Assembly: GCA_031271475.1 (NCBI GenBank)
Contig: JAISVP010000007.1
Location: forward strand, 1-7,934
DNA from: Oscillospiraceae bacterium
GTDB taxonomy: Bacteria; Bacillota; Clostridia; Oscillospirales; Ruminococcaceae
Reading direction: 5' to 3'
Length of the DNA stretch: 7,934 nucleotides
Shown: in pieces, positions 6,812-7,934 of the stretch
How positions within the stretch are numbered: position 1 is the first letter of the stretch
Layout: the number at the start of each line of letters is the position of its first letter
Position numbers and translations under genes: made by a program
Notes under the pieces: generated by a model
Database searches by the model: none
Seen by the model: the letters and a program-made list of their open reading frames with translations, nothing else
Told to the model about the DNA's origin: nothing

Positions 6812-7012
6812 AACACTCGCCGTACCTTTGTCACCGAAATTATGGCTTGCAAGCGATGTCAAAACCGATAAGATAACCGCAATGCCAACTGTAGATCCCA
6901 CCATTTTCCAGTCAATACCCCCCAGAAGATGGGTTGTTCCAATTGACGCAACCGCCGTCTGTGCGGCTGTTTTCACCGCACGTTCGATTAAGTCTATAAG
7001 AAAATTCTTCAT
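6590..7012 (-). CDS. r1t-family phage holin with tandem-repeat C-terminal tail
   Basis: This is a 140-residue small membrane protein. Residues 1-67 match the r1t-type holin pattern: an amphipathic N-terminus FLIDLIERAVKTAAQTAVAS, then GIDW, a hydrophobic segment VGIAVILSVLTSLAS (about 42-56), and GDKGTASVV, where such holins normally end. Holins form membrane lesions that release or activate the endolysin. After residue 67 comes a 73-residue tail of tandem 17-residue units, consensus VNTPTGNDGDGTVIPSA, which is not a usual part of the family. The gene ends with TAA 23 bp before the endolysin start, so the two form an operon. The ATG at 7012 has only a weak, distant ribosome site (AGAAAGG, about 14 bases away), suggesting low translation. 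An overlapping out-of-frame ATG lies 13 bases upstream. The holin call is firm for the core; the role of the tail is unknown. Confidence 0.88.
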   Translation of the reverse strand: MKNFLIDLIERAVKTAAQTAVASIGTTHLLGGIDWKMVGSTVGIAVILSVLTSLASHNFGDKGTASVVNTPTGNDGNGTVIPSAVNTPTGNDGDGTVIPSAVNTPTGNDGDGTVTSSTVNTPTGNDGNGTVTSNTPTGNE

Positions 7013-7045
7013 AATAAAAGACCATGCCTTTCTGCGAAATGCACC

Positions 7046-7148
7046 AAAAAAGGGGGGAATTTAAACAAGTTGGTACTTTATCGCAAGAGATTGCAAAATT
7101 TATAATATTAACAGTTCTAAGATACTGTGAAATTCCAGTTTTCCCCCC
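7046..7148 (-). promoter_or_regulatory. Structured holin leader, terminator/attenuator-like
   Basis: GGGGGGAA (plus strand 7052-7059) is complementary to TTCCCCCC (7141-7148). A competing or extending pairing joins GGAATTT (7056-7062) to AAATTCC (7130-7136). Between the arms lie three small hairpins: AAGT/ACTT (7067-7078), GCAA/TTGC with a GAGA loop (7083-7094), and ACAGT/ACTGT (7111-7128). Read toward the holin on the minus strand, the closing C6 arm is followed directly by T6, as in an intrinsic terminator. This would give conditional read-through into the lysis genes if the transcript starts to the right of 7148. Function is inferred from sequence only. Confidence 0.4.
7102..7131 (-). promoter_or_regulatory. 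Candidate holin-endolysin promoter
   Basis: On the minus strand TTCACA (7131-7126) and TATTAT (7107-7102) are each one mismatch from the sigma-A consensus, with an 18-bp spacer. This would start transcription near 7095, about 80 bases before the holin ATG. The inverted repeat ACAGT/ACTGT lies inside the spacer and could be an operator. A second candidate, TTGCGA with TAAATT at 17 bp (7086-7058), is weaker. Confidence 0.4.
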
Positions 7149-7157
7149 ATATATAAT
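7127..7157 (+). promoter_or_regulatory. Weak candidate promoter for the dockerin-like gene
   Basis: A perfect TATAAT lies at 7152-7157 on the plus strand, with only a poor -35 match (GTGAAA at 7127-7132, 19-bp spacer). If used, the transcript would have a leader of about 270 bases containing the 7201-7336 inverted repeat. The TATAAT also lies in the inverted repeat CCATAT/ATATGG (7147-7164), so it may be a chance AT-rich match. Confidence 0.25.
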
Positions 7158-7200
7158 AATATGGCAGCTTTCGGCATAAAGTTACATATACAGTCATTTC

Positions 7201-7336
7201 TAACGGCTGCGGTCTGGGCAAAGCATTCGTAATTTGTATAAAAATCCCCCTTAAATAAAAGGTATTTTCTGTCCAAAACAGAAAATACTATAGTAATTTC
7301 GATCGAGAACGGGCGAAGCCCAGACCATAGCCGTTA
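7201..7336. repeat. 136-bp inverted-repeat element with TA ends (MITE-like or structured leader)
   Basis: The left arm TAACGGCT (7201-7208), two bases, and GGTCTGGGC (7211-7219) match the right arm GCCCAGACC (7318-7326), two bases, and AGCCGTTA (7329-7336): 17 paired positions interrupted by one 2-base mismatch. Inside lie an 11-bp hairpin GTATTTTCTGT/ACAGAAAATAC with loop CCAAA (7262-7288), the palindrome TCGATCGA (7299-7306), and a local hairpin GGGC-GAA-GCCC (7311-7321) that competes with the outer stem for GCCC. Ends in TA fit an IS630/mariner-type MITE with TA duplication. Equally, it could be an RNA domain in the dockerin-gene leader. No coding capacity is seen. Confidence 0.6.
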
Positions 7337-7382
7337 TAAACGATTATAGCAAGACGGCGGAATCCGGCTTGTTACCGAAAAG

Positions 7383-7409
7383 AAAAAAAATTCCGCACAT
7401 GAAGCGGAA
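7383..7409 (-). terminator. Minus-strand intrinsic terminator just upstream of dockerin-like gene
   Basis: On the minus strand TTCCGC, a 7-base loop and GCGGAA (7409-7391) are followed at once by eight T residues (7390-7383). This is a classical terminator for transcription arriving from the right. No minus-strand gene is visible to the right in this window, so it would block antisense transcription from beyond the edge or shield the holin-endolysin operon. In the plus direction it is only a 6-bp hairpin 10 bases before the ribosome site. Confidence 0.6.
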
Positions 7410-7434
7410 CGGTTTAAAAAGGTGAAAATTGATT

Positions 7435-7934
7435 ATGAAAAAAACACTTAAAATAATAACCGCCCTTGCGGTTGGGATAAATATTTTATGCCCGTTAAAA
7501 ATTTACGGTGCGGATAATGACTTCTCAAACATACTTTACGGAGATGTTGCGGGCGTGGGTTATGTTTCAATTTCAGGGGTTGTAATGCTTGAAAAACATC
7601 TTGTATCCCCAAAAACATTTATGCTGGACAAAAGACAAAGGGATGCTGCGGATGCGGATCATGACGGGAAATTAACGCTTCTGGATCTGTTTGAAATAAT
7701 AAAATTTATGGGCGGAGGGAAAAAGTCCATAGGCAACTCCCCTGTTAAAGCAAGAACATCCGAATCTGTAAAGAACTATGAAGGACGTTTTATCGGTACG
7801 GAAGGTAATGAACGCACAGAAATGACAGTGCGTCAGGAAGGCTTCCGTGTCTATTTTTCAGTGCGCCGTTCAAACGGACTGAATGCCTGGACTGAAATGA
7901 ATATGCTCGGGGAAGTTCAGGACAGTGAAGATGA
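7435..7934 (+). CDS. Secreted protein with N-terminal dockerin-like module, 3'-truncated by window edge
   Basis: The first 166 residues are visible and the frame is open to the window end. A signal peptide (KK, then hydrophobic IITALAVGINIL, likely cleaved after YGA at about residue 26) indicates export. Residues about 36-94 look like a type I dockerin: two F-hand repeats about 36 residues apart. The second loop, DADHDGKLTLLD (73-84), has all expected calcium-binding positions, whereas the first (Asp37 onward, DVAGVGYVSISG) keeps only the first Asp and the Gly. Dockerins bind cohesins in cellulosomes or on cell surfaces. A linker follows, then from about Tyr115 a beta-rich start of an unrecognised domain (YEGRF, TEMTVRQEGFRVYFSVRR, AWTEM). 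The ATG at 7435 follows AAGGTG with 10-bp spacing. The N-terminal position of the dockerin is less usual than C-terminal. It is divergent from the lysis operon and has no clear promoter. Confidence 0.75.
   Translation, partial: MKKTLKIITALAVGINILCPLKIYGADNDFSNILYGDVAGVGYVSISGVVMLEKHLVSPKTFMLDKRQRDAADADHDGKLTLLDLFEIIKFMGGGKKSIGNSPVKARTSESVKNYEGRFIGTEGNERTEMTVRQEGFRVYFSVRRSNGLNAWTEMNMLGEVQDSED

Larger units (their letters stand above)
7013..7434. other. Divergent intergenic region between holin and dockerin-like genes
   Basis: This 422-bp region separates two genes that point away from each other and must hold both promoters. From left to right it holds a structured G6/C6 segment (7046-7148), promoter-like sequences on both strands (7102-7157), a long inverted repeat with TA ends (7201-7336) enclosing an 11-bp hairpin, a minus-strand terminator (7383-7409), and the ribosome site of the right-hand gene. 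No protein-coding gene is visible in it. Confidence 0.7.

Noticed and set aside
6585..7064. Plus-strand repeat-rich reading frame opposite the holin (PSFPVGVLT units)
   Set aside because: It is the complement of the holin repeats, has no homology or ribosome site, and stays open because the 51-bp period is a multiple of three.
7201..7336. Retron msr-msd or known riboswitch
   Set aside because: No reverse transcriptase is nearby and none of the conserved core motifs of common riboswitch classes (TPP, cobalamin, c-di-GMP) could be recognised.
4572..7341. GTTATAAAC at 4572-4580 and 7333-7341 as attachment-site direct repeats around the lysis cassette
   Set aside because: A nine-base AT-rich match is easily due to chance in this sequence, and both copies lie inside other structured elements.
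7480..7491. Lipoprotein signal at Cys19 of the dockerin-like protein
   Set aside because: The residue before Cys is Leu, not the Gly/Ala/Ser needed for a lipobox; cleavage after YGA is more likely.

Overview
The window reads like the chromosome of an anaerobic, low-to-moderate GC Firmicute, most likely a gut or rumen Clostridium-class organism near Ruminococcus/Oscillospirales. The evidence is a folate-dependent TrmFO, a topA-trmFO neighbourhood, AGGAGG-type ribosome sites, an r1t-type holin and a secreted dockerin-like protein. This placement is an inference from gene content; no 16S or species marker is present.

Left half (1-4455, + strand): a tight housekeeping block. It holds the 3' part of topA (DNA topoisomerase I, N-terminus outside the window), then trmFO (tRNA m5U54 methyltransferase), then rsmB (16S rRNA m5C967 methyltransferase) overlapping trmFO by 35 bp. 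All three act on nucleic-acid topology or RNA modification and look co-transcribed.

Middle (4456-4760): a 305-bp spacer. It contains a perfect four-armed inverted-repeat element (4467-4539) with four perfectly paired arms, no unpaired base at the junction, and the same TTC triloop on all three hairpins. A 15-bp hairpin terminator usable from both sides follows (4554-4591). Next is a near-consensus extended -10 sigma-A promoter (4663-4691) that points into the 3' end of the oppositely oriented endolysin gene and has no gene of its own.

Right-middle (4761-7012, - strand): a two-gene lysis cassette. An r1t-family holin carries an unusual tail of 17-residue tandem repeats, followed 23 bp later by a 601-residue endolysin (M15 peptidase + GH25 lysozyme + two nearly identical peptidoglycan-binding modules). 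No other phage gene is visible, so this may be a prophage remnant or a domesticated lysis/secretion module.

Right end (7013-7934): a 422-bp divergent intergenic region with several structured elements: a G6/C6 paired leader in front of the holin, a 136-bp inverted-repeat element with TA ends, and a minus-strand terminator. The start of a secreted protein with an N-terminal dockerin-like module follows and is cut by the window end.

The most unusual signals are the four-way palindromic element, the orphan promoter antisense to the endolysin, and the repeat-tailed holin. Whether they form one system cannot be settled from this window.
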